Assembly (NCBI GenBank): GCA_963777095.1
Contig: CAVZOY010000006.1
Span: 1,240,001-1,304,000 of the forward strand
Direction: 5' to 3'
DNA length: 64,000 nt
From: CAVZOY01 sp963777095
Lineage (GTDB): Bacteria > Actinomycetota > Actinomycetes > Mycobacteriales > Geodermatophilaceae
Part shown: positions 52,367 to 60,869 of the stretch, in pieces
Layout: every line of letters starts with the position of its first letter
How positions within the stretch are numbered: position 1 is the stretch's first letter
Notes under the pieces: model-generated
Database searches by the model: none
Told to the model about the DNA's origin: nothing
Seen by the model: only the letters and a program-made list of their open reading frames with translations
Made by a program: the position numbers and the translations under genes

Positions 52367-53127
52367 GAGGCCGCCCCCACGAAGGTGTCGCGGAGCAGGG
52401 AGACGACCGAAACCGCCAGCAGCACGAGGACCACCCGCTGGAAGGTCTGCGCCGACAGCCTGCGGGCGGCCCGGACGCCCAGGGGCAGCGCCACCAGGAT
52501 CGGCAGCAGCGCCAGGAGGCTCTCGACGAGGCGGGACGGTGTGTAGAGGCCGACACCGAGCAGGGTGACCGCCTGGACGGTGGAGAACACGAAGAACAGC
52601 GAGGAGAGGGCGAGGACGTAGGCCCGCGGTGCCATCCCGAAGCCGTGCAGCCACGTCGTGAGCAGCGGTCCGGAGATGCCCGTCGCGCCCTGCAGCCCGC
52701 CGGCGACCAGCCCGACCGGGCCGGACCCGACCCGGGTGACCCGCTCCGGGAGCGTGAAGCCGGGCCTGGCGACGGCCAGCACGATGTAGACCACGATGAC
52801 CAGGGCGAGCACGCCCGAGAGCACCCGCCCGTCGAGCGACTTCAGCAGCAGCGTGCCCACCACGGCGCCGACCACGCCTGCGCCGATCATCGCCGGCAGG
52901 TGCCGCGTCCCCGACGCCTCGCGACGGTGCGACCAGACGAGCAACCCGTTGGCGACCACGCCCGGTATCGCCATGACCACCACCGCGTGCTCGACGCCGA
53001 GGAAGACCGCCATCACCGGGATGGCGATCTGCGGCAGACCACCGCCGGTCGCACCCTTGATGAACGCGCCGACGGCGATCGCGGCCACGATGACGACGAG
53101 GTCGAGCGGATCGGCGCCCACCGTCAA
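52363..53127 (-). CDS. TauE/SafE family sulfite/organosulfonate exporter-like permease
   Basis: 254 residues with about eight helices. Both family repeats show: FIKGATGGGLPQIAIPVMAV near residue 22 and AGGLQGATGISGPLLTTWL near 140. Family members export sulfite, sulfoacetate or related anions, or take up organosulfur compounds, though many are uncharacterised. The start is TTG 53127 or GTG 53121; neither has a strong ribosome-binding site. Its position beside a SuyB-like lyase fits sulfite export after desulfonation. Confidence 0.85.
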   Translation of the reverse strand: MTVGADPLDLVVIVAAIAVGAFIKGATGGGLPQIAIPVMAVFLGVEHAVVVMAIPGVVANGLLVWSHRREASGTRHLPAMIGAGVVGAVVGTLLLKSLDGRVLSGVLALVIVVYIVLAVARPGFTLPERVTRVGSGPVGLVAGGLQGATGISGPLLTTWLHGFGMAPRAYVLALSSLFFVFSTVQAVTLLGVGLYTPSRLVESLLALLPILVALPLGVRAARRLSAQTFQRVVLVLLAVSVVSLLRDTFVGAAS

Positions 53128-53149
53128 CCGCGGGCACGGACCGCGGTGC

Positions 53150-54310
53150 TCACGCGGTCCGGTGCAGGCGCGTGAGCACGAACTCCTTGTGCCCGAGGAT
53201 CTCCGCCGCGCACCAGCGCCCGGACGCGGTCGCCACGACGACGTCCTCGGTCGCGTCGGCCGCCTCGTCCAGAGTCATGTCCGCGGTGATCAACGGAGAC
53301 ACGTCGAGGTCGATGTGCTCGGACATGGTGCGCACCGTCTTGGGGTTCGCCGTCAGCTTCAGCACCGGCACGATCGGGTTGCCGATGATGTTGCCCTGGC
53401 CGGTGGTGAACAGGTGCAGCGCGGCACCGCCGGCGGCGAAGAGGGTGACCGACTCGGCCGCGGCCGACGAGGTGTCCATGAAGTGCAGGCCGCGCCGGGT
53501 GGGCGCCTCGGCCATCTCGAGGACGCCGTCGATCTTCGCCTGCCCGATCTTCTGGATGTTGCCGAGGGCCTTCTCCTCGATGGTGGTCAGGCCGCCGGCG
53601 ATGTTGCCCTCGGTCGGCTGCGAGCCGAGCAGGTTCGCCTCCTGCTCGAGGATGATCCGCTGGTGCTCGTCGAAGAGCCGCTGGAACTTCTCCCGCTGCA
53701 CCGGGTCGGTGATCCGGTCGGCCACGATGTGCTCGCCGCCGGTGAGCTCGGAGGTCTCGCCGAAGAAGAAGGTGCCGCCGGCGCCGGAGAAGCGCTCGGC
53801 GAACCGGCCGATGGTCGGGTTGGACCCGAGCCCCGAGGTCGTGTCGGACTCGCCGCACTTGGTGCTGATGACCATGTCGGTGAGCGGGATCTGCTCGCGC
53901 TGGAGGGCGGTCGCGTCGCCGACCATCTGGACGGCGATCCGGCTCGCCTCCTCGATGATCTTCAGATCGCCCTTGCCCTCGATCGAGAGGGCGGCCACCG
54001 GCTTGCCGGTCGCGGCGATGCCCTCGGCCACGCGGCGGGTCCAGTTCGGCTCGATGCCGATGACGACGGCGGCGGCCACGTTGGGGTTGGCGCCGGTGCC
54101 GATCAGCGTCCGGAAGTGCAGCTCGAGGTCGGGCCCGAACTGGAGGCGCCCGTACGGGTGGGGGAGCGCCATGGTGCCCTGGACGACGCGGGCCACGGCC
54201 TCGGCGGCCGCGTTCGAGATGTCGTCGATCGGCAGGATGATCACGTGGTTGCGGCAGCCCACCTGGCCGTCGGCCCGGCGGTACCCGAGGAACGTGCGTC
54301 CGGCGCTCAT
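53150..54310 (-). CDS. UxaA-family lyase large subunit, SuyB-like
   Basis: A 386-residue protein. FLGYRRADGQVGCRNHVIIL at the N-terminus is common to UxaA/GarD/SuyB. The later motifs STKCGESDTTSGLGSNPTIG, GGLTTIEEKALGNIQKIG, GLHFMDTSSAAAESVTLFAA and GNIIGNPIVPVLKLTANP resemble (2R)-sulfolactate sulfo-lyase subunit beta, whereas altronate dehydratases have KCGGSDA and FMDTPG at those places (from memory). The lyase would release sulfite or water from a 2-hydroxyacid using a metal bound by conserved Cys/His. ATG 54310 overlaps the stop of the SAF subunit. Confidence 0.82.
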   Translation of the reverse strand: MSAGRTFLGYRRADGQVGCRNHVIILPIDDISNAAAEAVARVVQGTMALPHPYGRLQFGPDLELHFRTLIGTGANPNVAAAVVIGIEPNWTRRVAEGIAATGKPVAALSIEGKGDLKIIEEASRIAVQMVGDATALQREQIPLTDMVISTKCGESDTTSGLGSNPTIGRFAERFSGAGGTFFFGETSELTGGEHIVADRITDPVQREKFQRLFDEHQRIILEQEANLLGSQPTEGNIAGGLTTIEEKALGNIQKIGQAKIDGVLEMAEAPTRRGLHFMDTSSAAAESVTLFAAGGAALHLFTTGQGNIIGNPIVPVLKLTANPKTVRTMSEHIDLDVSPLITADMTLDEAADATEDVVVATASGRWCAAEILGHKEFVLTRLHRTA

Positions 54311-54591
54311 GCCCAGCGCTCTCCCTTGACGTTGTGGACGTGGACGTGCTCACCGGCGCGGATGTCCCGCGTGGCCCGGCCGATCGCGATGCCGTACTTG
54401 ATGACCTGCTCTCCGGACGCGAGCGGTCGCAGCGCCACCTTGTGGCCGAGCGGCACCGGGTCGACGACGTCGAGGGTGAACTCGTCGCCGTTGGACTGGA
54501 TCTTGCCCGGTACGGCGGGCCCCGGCTCGATGTCCTGCACGGCGACGCCGACCACGTCGTCCGGTGCGTGCACCAGAAAGCTGTGCGCCAT
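54307..54591 (-). CDS. SAF-domain small subunit, SuyA/UxaA N-terminal type
   Basis: A 94-residue protein: MAHSFLVHAPDDVVGVAVQD, LGHKVALRPLASGEQVIKYG, IAIGRATRDIRAGEHVHVHN. This SAF domain is the separate N-terminal half of UxaA-type dehydratases, and the small subunit of sulfolactate sulfo-lyase. A 4-base overlap with the large-subunit gene indicates coupled translation and a heteromeric enzyme. It is the first gene of a minus-strand unit driven by the promoter at 54632-54660. Confidence 0.82.
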   Translation of the reverse strand: MAHSFLVHAPDDVVGVAVQDIEPGPAVPGKIQSNGDEFTLDVVDPVPLGHKVALRPLASGEQVIKYGIAIGRATRDIRAGEHVHVHNVKGERWA

Positions 54592-54631
54592 CTGTCGTTC
54601 CCTCCCGCCGGCCTCGTGCCGGGCCCTGACC

Positions 54632-54660
54632 CATACAAACGTATGCGCAGAATTTGTCAA
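54632..54660 (-). promoter_or_regulatory. Promoter of the SAF/SuyB-like unit with overlapping palindrome
   Basis: On the minus strand TTGACA (54660-54655) is followed after 17 bases by TGTATG (54637-54632). The -10 box is covered by the 14-bp palindrome CATACAAACGTATG (54632-54645), a likely repressor site. The distance to the SAF ATG is about 40 bp. Confidence 0.55.
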
Positions 54661-54704
54661 TGGGCCGCCGGCGACAGCCGCTCTCGCCCGGAAAACCGCC
54701 GTCC

Positions 54705-54725
54705 TTGACCTGCGCAACCGTTTGC
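54705..54725 (+). promoter_or_regulatory. Promoter/LacI-type operator of the hydroxyacid dehydrogenase unit
   Basis: TTGACC (54705-54710) is followed by GCAACCGTTTGC (54714-54725), a CG-centred dyad with one mismatch, which is the usual form of LacI-family operators. It is close to the perfect GCAATCGATTGC in the transporter promoter. A good -10 box is not obvious. Confidence 0.5.
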
Positions 54726-54762
54726 TGAAAGGGTGGCAGCCGTCGTCCTCCCGGAGGTGTCT

Positions 54763-55713
54763 GTGCGCGCACGCAAGGTTGCCGTGCTCGGGACGCGCTA
54801 CGCCGACCTGGCCATCGAGGAGGAGCTCCTCGACCCGCTCGACGTGACCCTCGTGCTGGGTGACGGTGGCTCACCGGCGGAGATCCTCGAGGTCGCCGGC
54901 GACGCCGAGGTGATCCTCTGCGGTTCCCGGCCGAACTTCGACGCCGAGGTGCTCGCGGGCCTGTCGTGCCGGGGCATCGTCCGGTACGGCATCGGCGTCG
55001 ACACCATCGATCTCGCGGCCGCCGCGGAGCGCGGCATCGCCGTCGCACGGGTGTCCGACTACGGCACCGAGGCGGTCGCCTTCCACGCCGTGGCCACCGC
55101 CATGGCCCTGTTCCGCCGGCTGCCCGAGGCGGACGCCGCACTGCGCGGTGGCGGGTGGGGCGTCGCCGGACTGCGACCGCTGCACCTGCCCAGCGCGTCG
55201 GTCGCCGGGATCGTCGGCTACGGCCGGATCGGTCGTCAGGCGGCGGGCTACCTGCGGGGGCTGGGGTTCACCGTCCTGGCGCACGACGAGTACGTCGACG
55301 TCCCGGCCGGGGACGGCGTGCGGGCGGCGGCGCTCGACGAGGTGCTGGAGACCTCCGACGTCGTCACGCTGCACGCGCCGGGCGATCCGTCCGGCCGGCC
55401 ACTGCTCGGTGCCGAGCAGTTCGCGCGGATGAAGCAGGGCAGCGTCCTGGTCAACACCGCCCGCGGCTCGCTGGTCGACCTGCAGGCCCTGCTCGGCGCG
55501 CTGGCCGCGGGTCGGCCGCGGTACGCGGCTCTCGACGTGTTCCCGGCCGAGCCGGTCGACGCGGCGGTGTTCGAGCCGGTGGCCGAGCGCGTGCTGCTGA
55601 CGCCACACATGGCCTGGTACACCGAGGAGTCCGAGGCCGACATGCGGCGCAAGGCCGTCGCCGAGGCCGCCCGGTTGCTGCGCGGCGAACCGCTGCGCGA
55701 GCCGGTGGTGTGA
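54763..55713 (+). CDS. D-isomer-specific 2-hydroxyacid dehydrogenase
   Basis: A 316-residue NAD(P)-dependent dehydrogenase. Rossmann motif GIVGYGRIGRQAAGYL near residue 150, catalytic Arg in VNTARGSLVDLQ, Glu in ALDVFPAEPVD and His in LLTPHMAWYTEE. GTG 54763 is chosen because CCGGAGG lies about 6 bases upstream; GTG 54733 is in frame. The family includes phosphoglycerate, glyoxylate and (S)-sulfolactate dehydrogenases (SlcC), so a role in feeding the adjacent SuyAB-like lyase is possible. It heads a four-gene plus-strand unit. Confidence 0.85.
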   Translation: MRARKVAVLGTRYADLAIEEELLDPLDVTLVLGDGGSPAEILEVAGDAEVILCGSRPNFDAEVLAGLSCRGIVRYGIGVDTIDLAAAAERGIAVARVSDYGTEAVAFHAVATAMALFRRLPEADAALRGGGWGVAGLRPLHLPSASVAGIVGYGRIGRQAAGYLRGLGFTVLAHDEYVDVPAGDGVRAAALDEVLETSDVVTLHAPGDPSGRPLLGAEQFARMKQGSVLVNTARGSLVDLQALLGALAAGRPRYAALDVFPAEPVDAAVFEPVAERVLLTPHMAWYTEESEADMRRKAVAEAARLLRGEPLREPVV

Positions 55714-55726
55714 GGAGAGAGGCGCG

Positions 55727-56500
55727 ATGATCCACGACCTCGCGAACATGACCAGCCCGGAGGCGGCCGAGGCCGTCGCCCGCTCGCGGACGGCCGTGCT
55801 GCCCATCGGCAGCATCGAGCAGCACGGGCCGCACCTCCCCAACGGCACGGACACCTTCGCCGCGGAGCTCGTGGCGCGGGAGGTCGCCGACCGGCTCGAC
55901 GCGGTGTACGCGCCGTTCGGCCCCTACGGCGTCACGCCGATCCACGCCGGTCATCCCGGCACCGTCACGTTGCGCCGGGAGACCTTCGAGGCGCTGCTGA
56001 CCGACATCTGCACCGAGCTCGTCCGCATGGGCGTCGAGACGTTCGTCCTCGTCAACTGGCACGAGGGCAACATCGCGTCGATGAACGCGGTGGCCACCGA
56101 CCTCCAGGACCGCTACGACTGCACCTTCGTCGCCGCCCAGGCGTGCTACGTGGCCCAGCGCCTCTACCGCGACGAAGGGGGTGAGCTGACCCACGGCGGG
56201 GGCATCGAGACCCTGGCGATGCTGGCCCACGACCCGGAGCTGGTGAAGGCCGACCGTGCCGGCGAGCCCACGCGCCCGCCCGGCGCGATCGAGCTGGACG
56301 CGATGCGCCGATCGCACGAGGTCTACGGCTTCATCACCGACGTCACCGAGCTGTGCGACGACGGCTGGTTCGGCAACCCGTCCTGGGCGACCGCCGACCG
56401 AGCCGCGACGTTCACCAAGGTCGTCGCCGACGGGGTCCTGGAACGTCTCGACGGCGTCATGAAGGCCCGCGCCATCCGACGACAGCAGCAGGAGAGGTAG
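55727..56500 (+). CDS. Creatininase family metallohydrolase
   Basis: 257 residues. Metal-ligand motifs are intact: VLPIGSIEQHGPHLPNGTD (Glu, His, Asp), FVLVNWHEGNIASM (His) and LTHGGGIETLAML (Glu). The family hydrolyses cyclic or linear amides (creatinine, mycofactocin precursor, 3-dehydro-compounds), so the name does not define a substrate. ATG 55727 has GAGGAGAGAGGCGCG upstream, 13 bp after the dehydrogenase stop. A creatinase-like M24 protein is encoded on the opposite strand at 47.9 kb. Confidence 0.87.
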   Translation: MIHDLANMTSPEAAEAVARSRTAVLPIGSIEQHGPHLPNGTDTFAAELVAREVADRLDAVYAPFGPYGVTPIHAGHPGTVTLRRETFEALLTDICTELVRMGVETFVLVNWHEGNIASMNAVATDLQDRYDCTFVAAQACYVAQRLYRDEGGELTHGGGIETLAMLAHDPELVKADRAGEPTRPPGAIELDAMRRSHEVYGFITDVTELCDDGWFGNPSWATADRAATFTKVVADGVLERLDGVMKARAIRRQQQER

Positions 56501-56506
56501 GACGGC

Positions 56507-57580
56507 ATGACGAATGCGACCACCGGGGACAAGGTCAGGCTGGCGTCGGTCGGCCTCGGCCGATGGGCGCGTGTGCTGGCCCGCGGGATCCAGCGCGGCG
56601 ACCAGGTCGAGATCTACAGCTGCTTCAGTCGCGACGCGGCGAAGCGCACCGCCTTCCAGGACGAGTACGGCGTCCCGAACGCCGCGTCCTCGTACGAGGA
56701 GCTGCTCGCCGACGAGGCGGTCGAGGGCGTCATCATCACGACGCCGAACGACACCCACATGCCGGTGATCATCCAGGCCCTCGAGGCGGGCAAGGCGGTC
56801 TACACCGACAAGCCGGTCGCGCACACGCTCGAGGACGCCAACCGCATCGCCGCGGCGGTCGCGGCCACCGGACAGGTGTTCGCCGTCGGGCACAGCTCCC
56901 GACGCCTCTCGGGGCACCGGGAGATGAAGCGCTGGATCGACGACGGCCGGATCGGGCAGATCTCGCTGGCCGAGGCCAACTTCTCCAACGAGCGGGGCCT
57001 GGAACTCACCCCGCAGACCTGGCGCTGGTACGCCGACAAGAGCCCGGGTGGGGCGTTCATCCAGCTCGGCGTGCACCACGCCGACACGCTGCAGTACCTG
57101 CTCGGCCCGGTGAAGAGCGTGAGCGCCCACGCCCGGAAGCTCTACACGAAGTCCGAGGTCCCCGACGCGATCATGGCGATCCTCGAGTTCGAGAGCGGGC
57201 CGCTGGGCTACATCGGCACCGGTTGGGCCTCACCCGGCGTCTACTCCATGAACCTGCTGGGCACCAAGGCCAACCTGATGTACGACCTCGACTTCACCCA
57301 CTGGGACGAGTCGCACCAGGCCGACGACTGGTCCTCGTTGAAGTCGCAGTCCTACGGCGAGTCCGAGCGGCAGAAGGTCGAGCTGCCCCGCACGGACATG
57401 TTCCGCGAGCAGCTCGAGGAGTTCGGGCTGGCCATCCGGGGGCGGGCCACGGTCGAGGTGGGCGCCGTCGAGGCGGTGCGGGCACTCGGCGTCGTCCGGG
57501 CGGTCATCGAGTCGTCGAAGCGCAACGGCGAGGCGGTCCTCCTGCAGGAGGTCATCGACAAGGTCGGCGTCGGGGACTGA
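56507..57580 (+). CDS. Gfo/Idh/MocA family oxidoreductase
   Basis: A 357-residue NAD(P)-dependent dehydrogenase. N-terminal Rossmann fold VRLASVGLGRWARVLARGI, GVIITTPNDTHMPVIIQAL, the family signature YTDKPVAHTLEDANRI with catalytic Lys, and the C-terminal substrate domain containing GAFIQLGVHHADTLQYLLG. Members act on inositols, sugars and sugar acids, or as reductive dechlorinases. ATG 56507 follows AGGAGAGGTAGG and is 6 bases after the creatininase stop. Substrate unknown. Confidence 0.88.
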   Translation: MTNATTGDKVRLASVGLGRWARVLARGIQRGDQVEIYSCFSRDAAKRTAFQDEYGVPNAASSYEELLADEAVEGVIITTPNDTHMPVIIQALEAGKAVYTDKPVAHTLEDANRIAAAVAATGQVFAVGHSSRRLSGHREMKRWIDDGRIGQISLAEANFSNERGLELTPQTWRWYADKSPGGAFIQLGVHHADTLQYLLGPVKSVSAHARKLYTKSEVPDAIMAILEFESGPLGYIGTGWASPGVYSMNLLGTKANLMYDLDFTHWDESHQADDWSSLKSQSYGESERQKVELPRTDMFREQLEEFGLAIRGRATVEVGAVEAVRALGVVRAVIESSKRNGEAVLLQEVIDKVGVGD

Positions 57581-57585
57581 ACGCC

Positions 57586-57957
57586 ATGCCCGTCGTCCCA
57601 GCCGGAGCACTGCAGTTCTCCCAGCTGCCCGGCCGGCTGTCCGCGGACCCGGTGCCGCCGGACATGGCGGTCGGCTGCAGCGCACGGGTGGTGCGCATCC
57701 CCCCAGGCCCCCGGACCCCGCACCGGCATCCCCACAGCGCCGAGGTCGTCTACGTCGTGAGCGGGGCGGGCACGGCGTGGGAGGACGACGTGCCGACGGC
57801 GGTGGGTCCCGGGGACGTCCTCGTCGTGCCGCCGGGCGTACCGCACGCCACCGTCGCCACCGGGACGTCGGAGCTCGTGTTGGTCTGCTTCTTCCCCCAT
57901 GCCGACCTCGCCGCGAACATCGAGGATCTGGCCGGTCCCGAGCGCTCCGGCGCCTGA
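57586..57957 (+). CDS. Cupin-domain protein
   Basis: A 123-residue single-domain cupin. Motif 1 is PGPRTPHRHPHSAEVVYVVSG with two to three metal-type His and a Glu, and motif 2 is PGDVLVVPPGVPHATVATG with a His. It could be a small isomerase, dioxygenase or binding protein. It starts 5 bases after the Gfo/Idh stop and ends the plus-strand unit just before a hairpin. Confidence 0.82.
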   Translation: MPVVPAGALQFSQLPGRLSADPVPPDMAVGCSARVVRIPPGPRTPHRHPHSAEVVYVVSGAGTAWEDDVPTAVGPGDVLVVPPGVPHATVATGTSELVLVCFFPHADLAANIEDLAGPERSGA

Positions 57958-58020
57958 CCCCGTCGCCGCCGGCGACCTCGTTCCTGCGCGGCAGGTGACC
58001 GCGACCACCACCAGGAGAGA

Positions 58021-58060
58021 CGCTCGGCGCCGGCCGCGCGAACGCGACCGGCGCCGAGCG
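58021..58060. terminator. Hairpin terminator between the cupin and binding-protein genes
   Basis: A perfect 13-bp stem (CGCTCGGCGCCGG and complement) with a 14-nt loop, between convergent stops at 57957 and 58081. It can serve both directions. Confidence 0.82.
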
Positions 58061-58080
58061 CCGCGGTGCTGTGATCCGGA

Positions 58081-59115
58081 TCAGAGGTTGCCGGGCTCGA
58101 CCTCCAGGCCCAGCTTCTCCTGCACCTCGGTGAGGCAGGAGAAGTCGGCGTGCTCCGTCCAGTCGAAGCCCTCGTCGACGTTGCCGGCGTCGATCATGGC
58201 CTGGTTCCACTCGTCGAACGATTCCATCGGAGCGCCGCCGGTCAGCGACCAGTTCTGCTCCATCTCGATCGTCCACTCGTCGAGGTCACCCTCGCTGGGC
58301 TCCTCGCCCCGCTCCTCGGCGATGGCCACCGCGGCGTCCTGGTTGTCCTTGTAGTCGTCGCCCTCGGAGATCCACTGCTTGGCCGCGACGCGACCCTCCA
58401 GGTACGCACAGACGGCGTCCCTGTCGTTCTCCATGGTCTCCGCGGTGACGACCCAGACCTCCTGGGGGTACCGCTTGTAGTCCTCGACGATCATCTGGCC
58501 GCCCTCCTCCTCGAGCGGGAGCACGTGCCGCGGCTGCAGGGCCGCCACGTCGATCTGGCCCGCGAGCAGGGCCTGCAGGCGCTCGTCGGAGCCGCCCTCG
58601 ATCTGGACCCATTCCATGCTCTCGGGGTCGACACCGAGCCCGGTGAGCATCTCCTCGGCCACGGTGATGTTGCGGTCGCCCGCCGCCCCACCGCTGACCT
58701 TGAGGCCCTCCAGGTTCTCCGGGTCGACGCCCTCGCGGATGCCGAGGAAGAAGGCCTCGGCGTCCTTCTCGACGCCGATGATCTTCATCGGGACGCTGCC
58801 CTCCTGGAGGGCCGACCAGATGACGTCGCTCTCGCCCTGGGCCACCCAGACGTCGCCGCCCGCGAGGCCGGCGATGTACTCGTCGGTCGCGAACACCTCG
58901 GCCTCCTCGGTGAACCCGAGCTCGGGCCAGTAGTTCTCGTCGGCGACCATCCAGGCCAGCTGGTTCATGAAGTCGTCACCGTCGATGGCCAGACGAACCT
59001 GGTCCAGGCTCAGGCCGCCGTCCTCACCCCCGGAGCCGCCCCCGGAGTCGTCGGACCCGCAGGCCGCCACGAGGGTGGCGGCCAGCAGGACCGCCGGCAG
59101 TCGGAACTTGTTCAT
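58081..59115 (-). CDS. ABC transporter substrate-binding lipoprotein, NitT/TauT family
   Basis: 344 residues. Signal peptide with lipobox LVAACGSDDSGGG (Cys near residue 19), then an NMT1/SsuA-like periplasmic-binding fold: VRLAIDGDDFMNQLAWMVAD, VFATDEYIAGLAGGDVWVAQ, LEGLKVSGGAAGDRNITVAE and AQIDVAALQPRHVLPLEEE-like segments. It binds a small anionic or aromatic ligand outside the membrane. It is the last gene of ATPase-permease-permease-binding protein. The ligand is unknown; sulfonates, nitrate and riboflavin/thiamine precursors are known in the family. Confidence 0.85.
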   Translation of the reverse strand: MNKFRLPAVLLAATLVAACGSDDSGGGSGGEDGGLSLDQVRLAIDGDDFMNQLAWMVADENYWPELGFTEEAEVFATDEYIAGLAGGDVWVAQGESDVIWSALQEGSVPMKIIGVEKDAEAFFLGIREGVDPENLEGLKVSGGAAGDRNITVAEEMLTGLGVDPESMEWVQIEGGSDERLQALLAGQIDVAALQPRHVLPLEEEGGQMIVEDYKRYPQEVWVVTAETMENDRDAVCAYLEGRVAAKQWISEGDDYKDNQDAAVAIAEERGEEPSEGDLDEWTIEMEQNWSLTGGAPMESFDEWNQAMIDAGNVDEGFDWTEHADFSCLTEVQEKLGLEVEPGNL

Positions 59116-59173
59116 CGTTCGCCCTTTCTAGACGAGGCACCCGCACGTGCACGTGACGACGACGTCACGCGTC

Positions 59174-60023
59174 CTAGGCCCGCCACACCGAGACCTTGCG
59201 CTCGAGCAGCTGGGTCAGACCGACCATCGCGACGCAGAAGAAGACGAAGATGAAGAGCATCGCGTAGGTCTGAGCGCTGTTGAACGTCTTGGACGACAGC
59301 GCGATGATGTAGCCGATCCCGTTGGCGGCCGTGAACAGCTCGCCGATGAACAGGCCGATCAGGCCGCGGGAGACCCCCATCCGGATGCCGGTCGCGATGA
59401 ACGGCACGGTCGAGGGCATGACCACCGACCGGAACAGCCGGTACCGGCTCGCCCCGAAGGATCGCGCCGCCCGCAGCAGCGAGTTGTCGACGGTCTTGAC
59501 GCCCTCCATGACGACCACGAGGGTCGCCGGCACCGCCGACAGCACGATGATCACGATCCGCGCGGTGTCGTTGATTCCGACCCAGAGCAGGACCAGCGGC
59601 ATCAGGATCAGGCGGGGCGTGGTGTAGATCGCCCAGATGTAGGGGCTGGCGATCTTGTCGACGATGCGGACGCCGCCGATGAACAGGCCGAGCGGCACGG
59701 CGATGGCGATCGAGATGACCATCCCGACGACGTAGACCCACAGGCTGATGCCGAGGTTGCCCCAGAGGATGCCCTCCTGGTGCATCTCGACGAGCTCGGC
59801 CCAGACCTCGGTGACCGAGGGCAGGAACAGTTTGGGGATGTCGGTCGCGGTCGCGGCGATCTGCCACACGATGAAGAAGACCGTCAGATTGAGCGTGCCG
59901 AACAGCCACCGCTGCTTGCGGCTCCAGACCCGACGCCGGCCGTACCGGTTGCGCCGGCTTCTTGGAGGGAGCCGTGAGCGACGTGGGGACGGTGGTGGGG
60001 GCCAGGGACCTCGTCGCGGTCAC
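59174..60023 (-). CDS. ABC transporter permease, SsuC/TauC family (second copy), one apparent 1-base insertion
   Basis: About 282 residues. From GTG 60023 (VTATRSLAPTTVPTS) the frame shifts at about 59946-59949 (extra C) into RYGRRRVWSRKQRWLFGTLN. Typical BPD_transp_1 helices and the ATPase-contact loop VDNSLLRAARSFGASRYRLF follow, then GRL-type IRMGVSRGLIGLFIGE. Without the correction, ATG 59869 would remove the first helix. The start overlaps the first permease stop (GTGA). Paired with the paralogous permease at 60020. Confidence 0.83.
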
Positions 60024-60868
60024 AGGACGACCTCCTCGCGCCAGCGGCTGGCGTAGTTCTCGAGGCGGCGCGACAGGCCGACCAGGAACAGCGCCAGGAC
60101 GATGAGGGTGGCGGTGAACGCGAACATCCGGGCGGTGTCGAGGTCGCGCATCGAGCGCATGACCTCGGTGCCGATGCCGCCGGTGCCGACGGTGAGCTCG
60201 ATGACCAGCAGCCCGACGAAGCCGCGGGAGATGCCGTTGCGCACGCCGCTGGCGATGAACGGCAGCGTGTTCGGGACGACGACCTTGCCGAACATCTGCA
60301 GCCGGCCGGCGCCGAAGCTGCGGGCGGCCCGGACGAGGGACTCGTCGGTGGTCTGCACGCCGTCCTTGGCGCTGAGGATGATCGGGATGATCGCCGACAG
60401 CACGACCAGCCAGATCTTGATCTCGGCGCCGAAGCCGAGCCACAGCACCATGAGTGGGGCGAGCGCGATGCGCGGCATCGCGAAGAAGCCCCACAGGTAG
60501 GGCGAGGTGATCAGGTCCGCGGTCGGCGACATGCCGATCGCGACTCCCAGGGGGATGCCGATCACCAGCGAGATCGCCAGGCCGATCGACATCGCGTACA
60601 TGCTGTTGGCGGTGGCCTCCCACATGGAGCCGTCGGCGACCGCCTCCGTCCACTCGCGCCAGACGTCCGCCGGGCCCGGGAAGAGGATCGGACTGGGGTC
60701 GAAGACGAGGATGGACAGCTGCCAGAGGCCGATGAAGGCGATGAACGCGAGCAGCCCGGGACCGCGCTTGCGGGCCAGGCGCTCGAACCAGGGCTGCTGT
60801 CGCTTGGCCGGACGACGGCCCGGGACGGCGGCGGGCGCGACCGTGGAGGACGGGGCGGTCGTGGTCAT
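60020..60868 (-). CDS. ABC transporter permease, SsuC/TauC family (first copy)
   Basis: A 282-residue permease with six helices, starting MTTTAPSSTVAPAAVPGRRP. The EAA-type loop TTDESLVRAARSFGAGRLQM and VRNGISRGFVGLLVIELTVG are clear. It is paralogous to the next permease, so the transporter probably has a heterodimeric membrane domain rather than the homodimer usual in SsuABC. ATG 60868 lies 1 base before the ATPase stop codon ends (close coupling). Confidence 0.88.
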   Translation of the reverse strand: MTTTAPSSTVAPAAVPGRRPAKRQQPWFERLARKRGPGLLAFIAFIGLWQLSILVFDPSPILFPGPADVWREWTEAVADGSMWEATANSMYAMSIGLAISLVIGIPLGVAIGMSPTADLITSPYLWGFFAMPRIALAPLMVLWLGFGAEIKIWLVVLSAIIPIILSAKDGVQTTDESLVRAARSFGAGRLQMFGKVVVPNTLPFIASGVRNGISRGFVGLLVIELTVGTGGIGTEVMRSMRDLDTARMFAFTATLIVLALFLVGLSRRLENYASRWREEVVL

Positions 60869-60869
60869 C

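Noticed and set aside
53150..54591. Altronate dehydratase UxaA in hexuronate breakdown
   Set aside because: Subunits are separate, motifs differ from UxaA at the CGESDT and MDTSSA positions, and no uxaB/uxaC/kdgK genes are present. The assignment remains tentative.
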